A stretch of 64,000 nt of DNA, taken from Clostridia bacterium. Its GTDB lineage: Bacteria > Bacillota > Clostridia > Oscillospirales > Acutalibacteraceae. Below are positions 26,508-35,612 of the stretch, one piece after another (positions within the stretch are counted from its first letter, which is position 1; each line of letters opens with the position of its first letter). The position numbers and the translations under genes are program-made. Below the pieces are notes generated by a model. That model had not been told where the DNA came from. It did not search any database and was given only the letters and a program-made list of their open reading frames with translations. The stretch lies in the NCBI GenBank assembly GCA_017937865.1, contig JAGBCU010000018.1, positions 1-64,000 of the forward strand, in the 5' to 3' direction.

Positions 26508-27581
26508 TTATAAGCTTTTAAACACATACCCTTGTGCTCTTGCGTAGTCTATAATATCGCCTAAAGCGTCTGCGTTGTCGTACGATACGGCGTGTAAAAG
26601 AAGCACGCAACCGGGATGAAGTCTTGAGGTTACCGTATCAAAAGCATATTGCTTTCCTTTAGGGTTATTAACGTCCCAGTCGGCGTAGGCGGTTGACCAG
26701 AAAACAGATTTGAAGCCGATGCTTTGTACAAGTTCAAGTGAATTTTCTGAGCAAGCACCCTCGGGAAATCTGAAGTAAGGTGCTGAATAACCGAATTTTG
26801 TTCTCAAATAATTATCAAGATTCTGAATTTCTTCGACCATTCTTGTTCTTGAAATAGTTGAAAAATTAGGGTGCGTATCAGAATGATTTCCTACAATATG
26901 GCCCTCGTTAATCATTCGTGCAATTAAATCGGGGTTGGATTTTACGTGAGATAAAGTAACAAAAAATGCGGCAGGAACGTTTTTCTCTTTAAGAGTGTCT
27001 AAAATTCTGCCTGTACAACCGTTTTCGTATCCGCAGTCAAAGGTCAGATAGATTACCTTTTCACCGCTTGTATCAAGGCATAAACCGCCGTATTTTTCAT
27101 AAAATTTCTGATTGTTTACAGATATTTCGTGTGGCACACCGCCCTTTGAAACGCCAAAGCTATGGTTATGGGCTGTAGTTGAAAGACCACGCAAATTATC
27201 GGGGTCGATAATAGGTAAGGTTTTTTCGGGCAAAGGCTCAAGACCTGTAAAGGTTGCTGAGGTGCCTGTCCGTTGTCCGTATTCTGCATTGCCTGTAAAT
27301 TGAATTCTGTCCATCGGCACGGGTACGGGTGTTGTTTCGGTAATCGGTGATGAGGTCGGTTGAGTGGATTGCACGGTGCTTTGGGTTTCTTTATTGCTTT
27401 CGTCCGACGTGCTTTCGGCTGAAGTTGATTCGTCTGCTTCTTCTGAAGTGGAGGGCGAGGTAGTAGTGGGTGCGGTTGTTGTCGCTTCGGTAGAGATAGT
27501 TGAGCTTTCGCTTTCGTTACCGCAAGCGGTAAAACAAATTATTAATGTTAATGTAAGTAAAATTGATACTGCTTTTTTCAT
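26508..27581 (-). CDS. lipoprotein polysaccharide deacetylase (PdaA-like)
   Basis: A 357-residue exported deacetylase. Start ATG 27581 follows AGGAAA; a longer frame to 27617 lacks support. A lipoprotein signal ends at CFTAC (lipobox). A Thr/Ser/Glu-rich linker of about 75 residues follows, then a NodB-type domain: TFDCGYENG (catalytic Asp), HSDTHPN (metal-binding His pair), RFPEGACSE, and LLHAVS. The text around TFDCGYENGCTGRILD matches the PdaA group that deacetylates muramic acid residues to make spore-cortex delta-lactam. The acidic catalytic motif here is DC rather than DD, as in PdaA. The exact substrate is inferred. Confidence 0.88.
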   Translation of the reverse strand: MKKAVSILLTLTLIICFTACGNESESSTISTEATTTAPTTTSPSTSEEADESTSAESTSDESNKETQSTVQSTQPTSSPITETTPVPVPMDRIQFTGNAEYGQRTGTSATFTGLEPLPEKTLPIIDPDNLRGLSTTAHNHSFGVSKGGVPHEISVNNQKFYEKYGGLCLDTSGEKVIYLTFDCGYENGCTGRILDTLKEKNVPAAFFVTLSHVKSNPDLIARMINEGHIVGNHSDTHPNFSTISRTRMVEEIQNLDNYLRTKFGYSAPYFRFPEGACSENSLELVQSIGFKSVFWSTAYADWDVNNPKGKQYAFDTVTSRLHPGCVLLLHAVSYDNADALGDIIDYARAQGYVFKSL

Positions 27582-27605
27582 AATTTTCCTTTCGACTTTG
27601 GTTTT

Positions 27606-27644
27606 AACAGACTGCAAAGAGTCTTGAGCTTTTTGCAGTCTGTT
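27606..27644. terminator. hairpin between the small protein gene and the deacetylase gene
   Basis: A perfect 13-bp stem (27606-27618 with 27632-27644) with a 13-nt loop. No good T run on either side, so it may attenuate rather than end transcription. Confidence 0.4.
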
Positions 27645-27660
27645 GTTTATTAATTGTTTT

Positions 27661-27849
27661 TTATTTCATCATACCTTGAATGTTGTCAAGCATACCATCC
27701 ATAACCTTGGCAGATTTCTTTGCTATTTTTTTCATTTTTGCTTTAGGACTTACGTTTGCTTTTGTGATACCCGCCGCTATTGCCGCAGCAGCACCAACAG
27801 CCATCATAGCACCGCCGATTTTCATGGCATTTTCAGTTTTTGAATTCAT
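27661..27849 (-). CDS. small hydrophobic-basic protein, unknown
   Basis: A 62-residue protein. A near-perfect ribosome site (GGAGGTGTAAAA) directly before the ATG makes it a real gene; longer plus-strand frames here are shadows. It has a glycine/alanine-rich hydrophobic segment (about residues 9-28) followed by a lysine-rich, probably helical tail ending in DNIQGMMK. Small proteins of this shape are common in clostridial genomes and have no assigned role. It may be cotranscribed with the PdaA-like gene 80 bp downstream. Confidence 0.65.
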   Translation of the reverse strand: MNSKTENAMKIGGAMMAVGAAAAIAAGITKANVSPKAKMKKIAKKSAKVMDGMLDNIQGMMK

Positions 27850-28034
27850 TTTTACACCTCCGAAATATTTTTAATATTTTCTCCCGAAAGTGTAGCTGTA
27901 AACAGAAAATAATGTTTAAAAAAATGCCATTAAAATTGTAAAAAATTCTTTAAGATACTTTAATCTTGCAAAAATGTGTGATATATTATTGGAATGATTA
28001 TATTATATTATTCTATCCCAATCAAGGTGATTTT

Positions 28035-28883
28035 ATGGAAAATCAAAAAAGACTTGTAGCAATTAACGATATTTCAGGCTTCGGTAAATGCTCTCTTACT
28101 GTAGCAATCCCGATAATTTCCGCTGCAGGTATAGAAACAGTTTGTCTTCCTACGGCGATTCTTTCTACCCATACAGGCGGTTTTACGGGCTATACTTATA
28201 GAGATTTAACATCCGATATCCCTGACGTTGCTGCTCATTGGAAATCAATAAATCTTAACCCCGATGCTATTTATTCAGGGTTTTTAGGCTCTTTTGACCA
28301 GATTGATATGGTTAAAAAATTTGCTGATGATTTTAAAACCGATGATAATTTATTTATAGCCGATCCTTGTATGGCTGACCATGGAAAAATGTATGCGGTT
28401 TTCAATATGGAATTTGCAAAAGCAATGACCGAGCTTTGCTCAAAGGCTGATATTATTTTACCTAATATTACCGAGGCTTGCTTTATGACAGGCGTTGAGT
28501 TTGAAGAGGGTGTTCAAACAGAGGAATATATTAATAATCTTCTTAACAAGCTTCTTGATATGGGTGCCAAAAACGTTGTTTTAACGGGGGTTACCTTTGA
28601 AGAGGATAAATTAGGTGCAGCTTATATTGGGCAGGATAGAAAAGCAGAATATTATTTTCAGCCTCGTCTTCCCGGTACCTATCACGGTACAGGTGACGTA
28701 TTTGCGTCATCCTTCTGCGGTGCGGTGCTTAACGGCTTCTCTCTTTATGATTCAATGGGCATAGCAGTTCGCTACGTTTGTGATTGCATAAAGAGAACAC
28801 AGTCTATGGATACCCCCATAACCTACGGTGTGGATTTCGAAAGAGGAATACCTTACTACATAAAGGAATTAGGAAAAATATGA
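28035..28883 (+). CDS. pdxK: pyridoxamine/pyridoxal kinase family protein
   Basis: A 282-residue ribokinase-superfamily kinase of the B6 salvage type, making pyridoxal or pyridoxamine 5'-phosphate. Start ATG 28035 follows AAGGTGA (28024-28030). Visible landmarks are the N-terminal DISGFGKCSLTVAIP, PTAILSTHTGGF, the substrate-side YSGFLGS, DPCMADHGKMY, PNITEACFMTG and the anion-hole GTGDVFAS with the catalytic Asp. The HMP-kinase (ThiD) group is related, but the N-terminus fits pyridoxine kinases better. It overlaps trmL by 4 bp. Confidence 0.87.
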   Translation: MENQKRLVAINDISGFGKCSLTVAIPIISAAGIETVCLPTAILSTHTGGFTGYTYRDLTSDIPDVAAHWKSINLNPDAIYSGFLGSFDQIDMVKKFADDFKTDDNLFIADPCMADHGKMYAVFNMEFAKAMTELCSKADIILPNITEACFMTGVEFEEGVQTEEYINNLLNKLLDMGAKNVVLTGVTFEEDKLGAAYIGQDRKAEYYFQPRLPGTYHGTGDVFASSFCGAVLNGFSLYDSMGIAVRYVCDCIKRTQSMDTPITYGVDFERGIPYYIKELGKI

Positions 28884-29377
28884 GTGAATTAAATATTGTT
28901 CTTGTTGAGCCCGAAATACCACAAAATACAGGTAATATTGCAAGAACCTGTGCGGCAACGGGGGCAAGGCTTCATATTGTTAAGCCTATGGGCTTTTCAA
29001 TTGACGATAAAAAATTAAAAAGAGCAGGGCTTGATTATTGGTATTTGCTCGATTTAACCTATTATGAAAATCTTGATGATTTTTTTGAAAAAAACAAAGG
29101 CGGTAAATTCTTCTTTTTTACAACTAAAGCAAGAAAAGCCCATTCAGACGTTGATTATCCCGACAAAGCCTATCTTATATTCGGTAAAGAAACAAAGGGT
29201 CTTCCCGAGGAGCTCCTTTTGGAGCACCCCGACGAATGTGTAAGAATACCTATGATAGATGATGCAAGAAGCCTTAATCTTTCAAATTCAGTTGCAATTG
29301 GTGTTTATGAAGCTTTGCGTCAATTGGGATACCCCAAGCTTTCAAACAAGGGTCAGCTACATAATTATAAGTGGTGA
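28880..29377 (+). CDS. trmL: tRNA (cytidine(34)-2'-O)-methyltransferase
   Basis: A 165-residue SPOUT-class (trefoil-knot) methyltransferase. It 2'-O-methylates the wobble base of tRNA-Leu isoacceptors. Motifs are the N-terminal NIVLVEPEIPQNTGNIART, the central LIFGKETKGLPEELL, and the knot segment RIPMIDDARSLNLSNSVAIGVYE. Its ATG overlaps the stop of the upstream kinase gene (ATGA), so the longer open frame from 28784 is not used. A terminator follows. Confidence 0.93.
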   Translation: MSELNIVLVEPEIPQNTGNIARTCAATGARLHIVKPMGFSIDDKKLKRAGLDYWYLLDLTYYENLDDFFEKNKGGKFFFFTTKARKAHSDVDYPDKAYLIFGKETKGLPEELLLEHPDECVRIPMIDDARSLNLSNSVAIGVYEALRQLGYPKLSNKGQLHNYKW

Positions 29378-29396
29378 TATTTGAATAATAAGAGAA

Positions 29397-29442
29397 CAGA
29401 CTGAAAGCGATTTTTGAAAATCGGTTTCAGTCTGCTTTTTAT
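29397..29442. terminator. terminator shared by trmL and the minus-strand MFS gene
   Basis: A long near-perfect stem, 29397-29413 with 29418-29434, with one mismatch and a small loop; CTTTTTATTTG follows. Confidence 0.75.
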
Positions 29443-30674
29443 TTGTTTTTTTGTTTTCTGAAATAGTTCTTCATATAAAGAAGCACTATAATACCTAAAA
29501 TGGGGAATATTGATGCTATAAGCATACCTGTTTTCAGACCTATTTGCTCAGGTGTAAGATTTACAGAGTTGCTTAACTCTAAAGCAAAGCTACTTACTGA
29601 AACCTTGTCAACTACTATACCTAAAAGCTGTGGTGAAACAGAGCCACCGAAATCACCGCCTGCAGCCATTAAGGCATATGCGGTAACACCGGGGTTAGGG
29701 AATTTTTCTTCCATAAGAATTAAAGTGCCGGGCCAGAGCATTGATGTACAAAGACCCGTGAAAATACAAGCGAGCATACAAACGAGCGGATTGGAAACCG
29801 TGCCTGAAATGATATAACAAGCAGTAGCACCAATCATACCTGAAAGAAGTACGTTTGCAATGTTTTTTCCGTATTTTGAATACAAGCTTCTGCCTAAACC
29901 TAAAAGTATACCGAAAAGTGCAAGACCTAAAACATCACCGATTGCTTTAGAAATACCTAAAGCGTTTTCCATATAGCTTGATATCCAGTTTGTCATTGTG
30001 TTTTCTGCGGCACTTCCAAAAAAGATACAAGCAACGCATAAAAGAATGCCTTTGCTTTTCTTGCCAACATCACTTTTTGCGTGATCGTGAGAAAAATTCA
30101 AATCAGGCAAAGGTGAAGTGCAATAAAGTATACAAGCAATAATAGGTAAAAATGCAAAAAAAAGCGTTAAATACATCCAGTTTTCAGTGCCGAAAAGCTT
30201 AAAAAACAACGAACTTAATAAAACGACACCAACAACGCCGTAAGCGTATAACGAGTGTAATTTACTCATATCTCTTTCGGGGTTATCAGAGGGTAAAGCC
30301 GCAATAGTAGGACTTACAAGTACCTCACAAAGACCTGCTGAAACAGAGAATACAACCGTTCCGATAAATAGCCCTGAAAATGCTTTTTCGGGGAAAAAAG
30401 TAGGTGCGAGAGCATAAATAGCCAATCCGATTGATGTGAGTAACGGCATTAATTTTAATGTCTTGTGAATGTTGAAATGCTTTGCAAAGAAAGTAAATAC
30501 TAAATCAATTATTAACTGAGTGCAAAAGTTTGTAAGTACAAGCGTTCCTAAAAGTGTGTAAGAAATACCGTAAGTGTTATGGAAGGTTAAGAATAAAATA
30601 GGGGGAAGGCTGAATGCCGATGACATAGCAAGATTTGTGTAATAGCAAGTGTATTTTGTTTTTTTATAGTTCAT
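29439..30674 (-). CDS. major facilitator superfamily transporter
   Basis: About 411 residues with 12 predicted spans. It starts at the second ATG (30674), which has GAGGT at proper spacing; the first ATG at 30680 lies too close to it. The layout resembles the FucP/sugar-type MFS branch, with a GGDFGGSVSPQ segment in the C-half. The substrate cannot be assigned. It is the last gene of a minus-strand run with azlD, 10 bp after that gene. MFS genes next to azlCD have no established link. Confidence 0.8.
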   Translation of the reverse strand: MNYKKTKYTCYYTNLAMSSAFSLPPILFLTFHNTYGISYTLLGTLVLTNFCTQLIIDLVFTFFAKHFNIHKTLKLMPLLTSIGLAIYALAPTFFPEKAFSGLFIGTVVFSVSAGLCEVLVSPTIAALPSDNPERDMSKLHSLYAYGVVGVVLLSSLFFKLFGTENWMYLTLFFAFLPIIACILYCTSPLPDLNFSHDHAKSDVGKKSKGILLCVACIFFGSAAENTMTNWISSYMENALGISKAIGDVLGLALFGILLGLGRSLYSKYGKNIANVLLSGMIGATACYIISGTVSNPLVCMLACIFTGLCTSMLWPGTLILMEEKFPNPGVTAYALMAAGGDFGGSVSPQLLGIVVDKVSVSSFALELSNSVNLTPEQIGLKTGMLIASIFPILGIIVLLYMKNYFRKQKNK

Positions 30675-30684
30675 AGGCATTACC

Positions 30685-31005
30685 TCAAAGAATGTAATTT
30701 ATTACTAATTCCGTAGCTAAAACGCCCAAGCAGGAAAGTGCTGCAACCTGAACAAGGCTACGGTTGAATAATGCGGCAATTACTGCAATTACAAAGCCTA
30801 TGCAAGCAGAAAGCATATTGCCCGTTGCATAAAAAACACCGGGGACCGTCATGGCACTCAAGACGGTGTAAGGTATATAGTGCAGAAAAGATAAAACGAA
30901 TTTATTTTTGATTTTTTCTTTTATTGCAACTAAAGGTATCATTCTTACAAGGTAGGTAACCCCTGCCATAACCGCAAGGTATATACAAAACTTTGTGTTA
31001 TCCAT
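30685..31005 (-). CDS. azlD: AzlD small subunit, branched-chain amino acid exporter
   Basis: A 106-residue protein with three or four spans. The pattern VTYLVRMIPL near the N-terminus and LSAMTVPGVF in the middle is typical of AzlD. Together with AzlC it forms a membrane complex linked to branched-chain amino acid (and azaleucine) export. Its start overlaps the azlC stop by 8 bp, so the two are coupled. Confidence 0.9.
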   Translation of the reverse strand: MDNTKFCIYLAVMAGVTYLVRMIPLVAIKEKIKNKFVLSFLHYIPYTVLSAMTVPGVFYATGNMLSACIGFVIAVIAALFNRSLVQVAALSCLGVLATELVINYIL

Positions 31006-31735
31006 TGTTTTCTACCTCCTTATCAGGAGTGCTGTCGTCGGCTTTTACGGGAGCCAGAATTGCAAAAATAACACTTGAAGCTACCGCACAGATTATAACA
31101 ACAAAGCCCGAGGGCACGTTTTGTAAAAACGGAACATACTTAAAAGCACAGCTTAATGCGATTGAAAGAAGCACGCAAAGAGCCGTTGCTTTTTCTTTTT
31201 TTGCCACGGGTACAACGATAGCGATAAACATACCGTAAATAGCAACGCCGAGAGCGGCGGAGATGATAGGCGGTAAAACGTTACCTGCTATTGCTCCTAA
31301 AAGCGTACCGCTTGTCCAACCGAGTACGGGTAAAGCAATTACGCCGTACATATACTTACTTCCTAATTCACCGTTATTGGAAACGCTGACTGCAAAAATC
31401 TCATCTGTATTTCCGAAAGCAATTGCCATTCTTTCAAAAAGCTTTACTTTAGAGGATAGCTTTTGCCCCAAGGAAACAGACATAAGAGAGTATCTTGAAT
31501 TTATAACAAGCTGAGATACTGCAAGCTCAATAAGAGTACCGCCACCGGCAATAATAGGTACGGCGGCAAGCTGACCTGCAGAGGTTAAATTTGTAACGGA
31601 AATGAGAAAGGCTTGTAAAATTGTAAGACCGTTTTCAACTGCGAAAATGCCGAATGCAAAGGAAACGGGGAAATATCCGATGCAAATAGGTAAACCGTCT
31701 TTTAATCCTTTTTTGAAACTGTTGATTGTATACAT
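30998..31735 (-). CDS. azlC: AzlC large subunit, branched-chain amino acid exporter
   Basis: A 245-residue, multi-span permease. Family signatures are GLPICIGYFPVSFAFGI at the N-terminus, TSAGQLAA, and NSRYSLMSVSLG. It lies 17 bp downstream of the DHHW gene and overlaps azlD, so it is probably on one transcript with the MBOAT-DHHW pair, although the functions look unrelated. Confidence 0.92.
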   Translation of the reverse strand: MYTINSFKKGLKDGLPICIGYFPVSFAFGIFAVENGLTILQAFLISVTNLTSAGQLAAVPIIAGGGTLIELAVSQLVINSRYSLMSVSLGQKLSSKVKLFERMAIAFGNTDEIFAVSVSNNGELGSKYMYGVIALPVLGWTSGTLLGAIAGNVLPPIISAALGVAIYGMFIAIVVPVAKKEKATALCVLLSIALSCAFKYVPFLQNVPSGFVVIICAVASSVIFAILAPVKADDSTPDKEVENNG

Positions 31736-31752
31736 TTTTTATTCAAAACTTC

Positions 31753-33180
31753 TTATCTTATAAAATTCTTTAATTTGTCGATGTAAATTGAATTTCGGGT
31801 TGTTGAAATGTTAGCTACAAAAACAATATCATCTATTTGGTGGCTTGCAACAAATTCGCTTAAAGTACCATTATAGTGACGGGGGTCGATTACGTAAACG
31901 TTTTTGTAATGGGGAATAAGGAAGGGTACGAATGCATTACCGTAGCTTTCTTTTATTACAAGGCAATTCTGACCCTCTGCGATATCATAATTTTCAATAG
32001 TAACAAGAGGCTGGTCACCGCTTATAAAGGTGAGATACTTTAAGTTTTGAGCATAGGAAGAAACGTCGGTTATGACTGGTCTTTTGTGATATGCACCGTC
32101 TTTTTCAAGTACTGTGCAATTGATGTTGTTTTTAGGAAGGTAAGCAACAACTGTATCAGGCGTTTTGCTCAACGCCTCGCTTTTATTTGAGCTTGCATAA
32201 AAGCTTCCTAAAAATCCGTCAAATGAAACTGTAGCATATTCATTTATAGCTACGGGTTTGATACCCTTTGTGTATGCAAATTGCTCGTAGGCGTAGTAAG
32301 CACCCAAAGCGGTCCAATGGTGGTCTGTACGGAAATATGTGTACTCGTTTCTGTGAAGCCTTTGAGCATCATAAATTCCGCTTACTGCAGTAACATTTTG
32401 AATTGAAGAATTGAAGTAATCAAGAGCTTTTTTCTGGTCTGCCGAAGAAACGTCTTTTCTCAAATTATCAGCAAGAGTAATATCAATGCTTGTTGGTATA
32501 AGTAAAGAATAAACGTTAGCAGTATTACCTGAAACAGGCTTTATAGAGCTTACTGCGTTTATGAATTCAGGAGCAAGCTTGCTTGAGAAATGGTAGTATT
32601 CATAAGCACTGTTACCTGCGACGAGAATAGCACCTAACGATTGGGTTGAGGGAGCATCAGGGCTTGAAGTGGCGGTAGTATCCGAAATAGCTTCTGTAGA
32701 CTCGGGAATTGTTGTTTCAGGGGCTTGATTATCTGTAACAGCGGGAAAGGTAGTTCCTTCCGTTACGGGAACCTGTAAGGGTGAATCAGGAATTTCGTCA
32801 CCGCTTTCAATGTCACCGTGAATAGCAATTGAATCAAAGCCTGAAAGCTTTTTTATATAAGAGTTTGCTAAAGTGAGCTTTTCTCTGAAGGGGAAGGTGT
32901 CGGAAAACCAAAGAGAAATGTCAGAAAAATAACTGCCGTCAGCAAAAGTACTTAACGTGAATTCAGGGAATTTATGTAAATCACGTTTTTCACTTTCTGA
33001 ATACGTAGGTCTTAAGGGAATTATAAATGCAACCATTGTGCCTAAGTAAACGAGCATAAAAAACGATACGGTTTTTACAAGAACTGTTTTATTAACTTTT
33101 TCTTTAATCTTTTTATCTTTTCTCTTTTTTGAGAAAGGTAAAAGAGCGATGCTTATATCGCGTGGTTTGTTATAAATCAT
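31753..33180 (-). CDS. DHHW-motif protein (AlgX/AlgJ-like), partner of the MBOAT acyltransferase
   Basis: A 475-residue protein with a basic cytoplasmic start, one membrane span (about residues 34-56), a Thr/Pro-rich stretch (about 140-180) and an extracellular SGNH-like domain. The family motif TDHHWT is clear near residue 285. DHHW proteins work with MBOAT acyltransferases to put O-acetyl groups on extracellular polysaccharide, as AlgX/AlgJ do in alginate acetylation. The MBOAT gene lies 17 bp upstream, which supports this. GGAGG is present 11 bp before the start. The target polymer is unknown. Confidence 0.88.
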   Translation of the reverse strand: MIYNKPRDISIALLPFSKKRKDKKIKEKVNKTVLVKTVSFFMLVYLGTMVAFIIPLRPTYSESEKRDLHKFPEFTLSTFADGSYFSDISLWFSDTFPFREKLTLANSYIKKLSGFDSIAIHGDIESGDEIPDSPLQVPVTEGTTFPAVTDNQAPETTIPESTEAISDTTATSSPDAPSTQSLGAILVAGNSAYEYYHFSSKLAPEFINAVSSIKPVSGNTANVYSLLIPTSIDITLADNLRKDVSSADQKKALDYFNSSIQNVTAVSGIYDAQRLHRNEYTYFRTDHHWTALGAYYAYEQFAYTKGIKPVAINEYATVSFDGFLGSFYASSNKSEALSKTPDTVVAYLPKNNINCTVLEKDGAYHKRPVITDVSSYAQNLKYLTFISGDQPLVTIENYDIAEGQNCLVIKESYGNAFVPFLIPHYKNVYVIDPRHYNGTLSEFVASHQIDDIVFVANISTTRNSIYIDKLKNFIR

Positions 33181-33197
33181 TTAAAGAAAAGCCTCCG

Positions 33198-34658
33198 TTA
33201 AAATTGGAAATAAAGGAAAGGATTATAGCTGTCGCCTATAAGAGCAAGAGTTGAAAGTAACAATAAGACTATAGGCGCAAGTATATTCGTAACGGCATAA
33301 ATAAATCTGCCGAAGGACATACTTTCACTGTCTTTTGCTTTTGCTGCAATTCTTTTAACAAGGGGAGTAACCGAGAAAAGAGCAACGATTATAAAAATAA
33401 CGTTTGAAATTAAAAGTGTTCTTGTTTCGAAATCTATTATCGGGTTTCCGTTAAGACCGAAAAGACCTTTTATAACAACAGGGATAAATCTGAAGTCTGA
33501 AAAACGGAAAAGAATCCAACCGAAATAAACTACTACGAGAAGATAAGCGTGACTGAAAAACGCAGGGATTTTGTCAAGAAGCTTTGAGAAGCCAAGCTTT
33601 TCTATAACAAGGAATATGAAGAAGAACAATCCCCATAATATAAAGTTCCACGACGCACCGTGCCAAAGACCCGTAAGAAACCATACGATAAGAAGATTTC
33701 TGTAGGTGTTGAATTTACCTTTGCGGTTACCGCCTAAGGGAATGTAAACGTAATCTCTGAAGAACGTACTTAAAGAAATATGCCATCTGCGCCAGAAATC
33801 AGTAACTGATTTTGCGGTGTAGGGATATAAGAAGTTCTCTTTGAAATGGAAACCAACCATTCGCCCCATACCTATAGCCATATCTGAATATGCAGAGAAA
33901 TCGAGATATATCTGAAGCATATAGAAAAGTACGCCGAAGAATATACCTGCAACTGAGCGTGAGGAAAGCTCTGCTAATGCAACGTCGGGTGAAGAGGCAA
34001 TAAGCGAATCGGCAACAAGAAGATTATCCGAAAGTGAACCGCAGGTATTAGCAAGTAAGGCCTTTTTGCCGAGGCCTACGGTGAAACGTGTAATACCTTC
34101 ACTTACGTCATTGAAGCCCGATTTTCTTTCGGTAATTTCTCTTTGAACGTCACTGTATCTTACAATAGGACCTGCTATGCATTGGTAAAACAGACTTGAA
34201 TAAAGCAACAACCAAAAGAAGTTCTTTTGAGCCTTTACTTCGTTTCTGTAAACATCAACAACGTATGACAATAATTGGAAGGTATAAAATGAAATACCGA
34301 TGGGAAGAGCTATTTGGGGTATAACCTCGGGAATACCGAAGAGAGATTGAACGTTTGTAAGGATGAAGCCTGTGTACTTGAAATAACCGATAAGCCCTAT
34401 ATTTACAAGACAGGCAAAGAAAAGAAATAATCTCTTGATTGTTTTCGTTTGGGCTTTTTCAATCAGAATACCGAAAAACCAATCAAAAAACGTCATCAGT
34501 AGAAGAAGCAAAACGTATATGGGCTCGCCCCAAGTATAAAAAATTAAAGAGAAAACAAGAAGTGTAATGTTTTTAGCAGTTATGCTTTTAGGCAATATGT
34601 AAAAAAGCATGCATAACGGTAAAAATGCGTATATAAACAAAAGATTGGAAAAGACCAT
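33198..34658 (-). CDS. MBOAT-family O-acyltransferase (AlgI/DltB-like)
   Basis: A 486-residue membrane acyltransferase with about ten or more spans. Family landmarks are the FWRRWHISLSTFFRDYVYIPLGGNR segment and the catalytic-type His in LTGLWHGASWNFILWG. Start ATG 34658 follows GAGGG; the frame is open to 34718. It should move acetyl groups across the membrane to the DHHW partner for polysaccharide modification. It heads a five-gene minus-strand run (MBOAT, DHHW, azlC, azlD, MFS). Confidence 0.92.
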   Translation of the reverse strand: MVFSNLLFIYAFLPLCMLFYILPKSITAKNITLLVFSLIFYTWGEPIYVLLLLLMTFFDWFFGILIEKAQTKTIKRLFLFFACLVNIGLIGYFKYTGFILTNVQSLFGIPEVIPQIALPIGISFYTFQLLSYVVDVYRNEVKAQKNFFWLLLYSSLFYQCIAGPIVRYSDVQREITERKSGFNDVSEGITRFTVGLGKKALLANTCGSLSDNLLVADSLIASSPDVALAELSSRSVAGIFFGVLFYMLQIYLDFSAYSDMAIGMGRMVGFHFKENFLYPYTAKSVTDFWRRWHISLSTFFRDYVYIPLGGNRKGKFNTYRNLLIVWFLTGLWHGASWNFILWGLFFFIFLVIEKLGFSKLLDKIPAFFSHAYLLVVVYFGWILFRFSDFRFIPVVIKGLFGLNGNPIIDFETRTLLISNVIFIIVALFSVTPLVKRIAAKAKDSESMSFGRFIYAVTNILAPIVLLLLSTLALIGDSYNPFLYFQF

Positions 34659-34836
34659 TTTAACCCTCGCAGAAAGTAATTTTATTAAAATATATTCATT
34701 ACATATAGAAATAAACAAAAAATAACCAATATATTATTATATAATCAAAGTCGAAAATTGCAAGAGCTTTATATAAAATTAATAAATTTGTCAATATTTG
34801 TATGTGTATTTTGTTAATTCGATGTCAATCTTTTAC

Positions 34837-34865
34837 TTGACTTAGCGTTCATTATGTAATAAAAT
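34837..34865 (+). promoter_or_regulatory. near-consensus promoter of the NifU-like/GGGtGRT operon
   Basis: TTGACT (34837-34842), 17-bp spacer, TAAAAT (34860-34865), 41 bp before the start codon. Confidence 0.7.
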
Positions 34866-34906
34866 AATATGCGGTAAAAATAACATTCCGAAAGGAGTCA
34901 AAATTA

Positions 34907-35599
34907 ATGAAGTATTCACATGAAGTTGAAACAATGTGCCCTATCGCACAGGGTGCTGCTCACGGTGCTGCTCCTATTCCTGAGGAGGCAAAGTGGGTTA
35001 AGGCAAAAGAAATCAAAGATATTTCAGGCTTTACTCACGGTATCGGTTGGTGTGCTCCCCAGCAGGGTACTTGCAAACTTACTCTTAACGTTAAAGAGGG
35101 TGTTATTCAAGAAGCTCTCGTTGAAACAATCGGTTGTTCAGGTATGACTCATTCAGCTGCTATGGCATCTGAAATTCTCCCCGGCAGAACAATCCTTGAA
35201 GCTCTTAACACAGACCTTGTTTGTGACGCTATTAATACAGCTATGAGAGAGCTTTTCCTTCAGATCGTTTACGGTCGTACACAGAGTGCTTTCTCTGAAG
35301 ACGGTCTTGTAGTTGGTGCAGGTCTTGAAGACCTCGGTAAAGGCCTTCGTTCACAGGTTGGTACAATGTACGGTACACTTGCAAAAGGTCCTCGTTACCT
35401 TGAAATGACAGACGGTTACGTTACAGGTCTTGCTCTTAATGAAGATAATGAAATCATCGGTTACCAGTTCGTAAACTTCGGTAAAATGATGGATTTCATC
35501 AAAGCAGGCGACGATGCTAACACTGCATTTGAAAAAGCAAAAGGCCAGTACGGCAGAGTTGCTGATGCAGTTAAAATCGTAGATCCCAGAAAGGAATAA
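34907..35599 (+). CDS. NifU/IscU-like iron-sulfur scaffold family protein
   Basis: A 230-residue protein. The middle part, QGTCKLTLNV then LVETIGCSGMTHSAAMASEIL, is the pattern of NifU/IscU scaffold proteins with candidate cluster-binding cysteines; others are C11 and one in GIGWCAPQ. It is longer than IscU (about 130 residues), with an extra C-terminal domain (about 140-230). It is paired with a GGGtGRT protein, a conserved neighbour pair of unknown function in Clostridia. Codon use is biased toward C-ending codons, as in highly expressed genes. AAAGGAG precedes the start. Confidence 0.8.
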   Translation: MKYSHEVETMCPIAQGAAHGAAPIPEEAKWVKAKEIKDISGFTHGIGWCAPQQGTCKLTLNVKEGVIQEALVETIGCSGMTHSAAMASEILPGRTILEALNTDLVCDAINTAMRELFLQIVYGRTQSAFSEDGLVVGAGLEDLGKGLRSQVGTMYGTLAKGPRYLEMTDGYVTGLALNEDNEIIGYQFVNFGKMMDFIKAGDDANTAFEKAKGQYGRVADAVKIVDPRKE

Positions 35600-35612
35600 G
35601 GAGGATTTTACA

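Noticed and set aside
27643-27874. Two plus-strand frames opposite the 62-residue minus-strand gene
   Set aside because: Only the minus-strand frame has a strong ribosome site (GGAGGTG) and a sensible small-protein composition.
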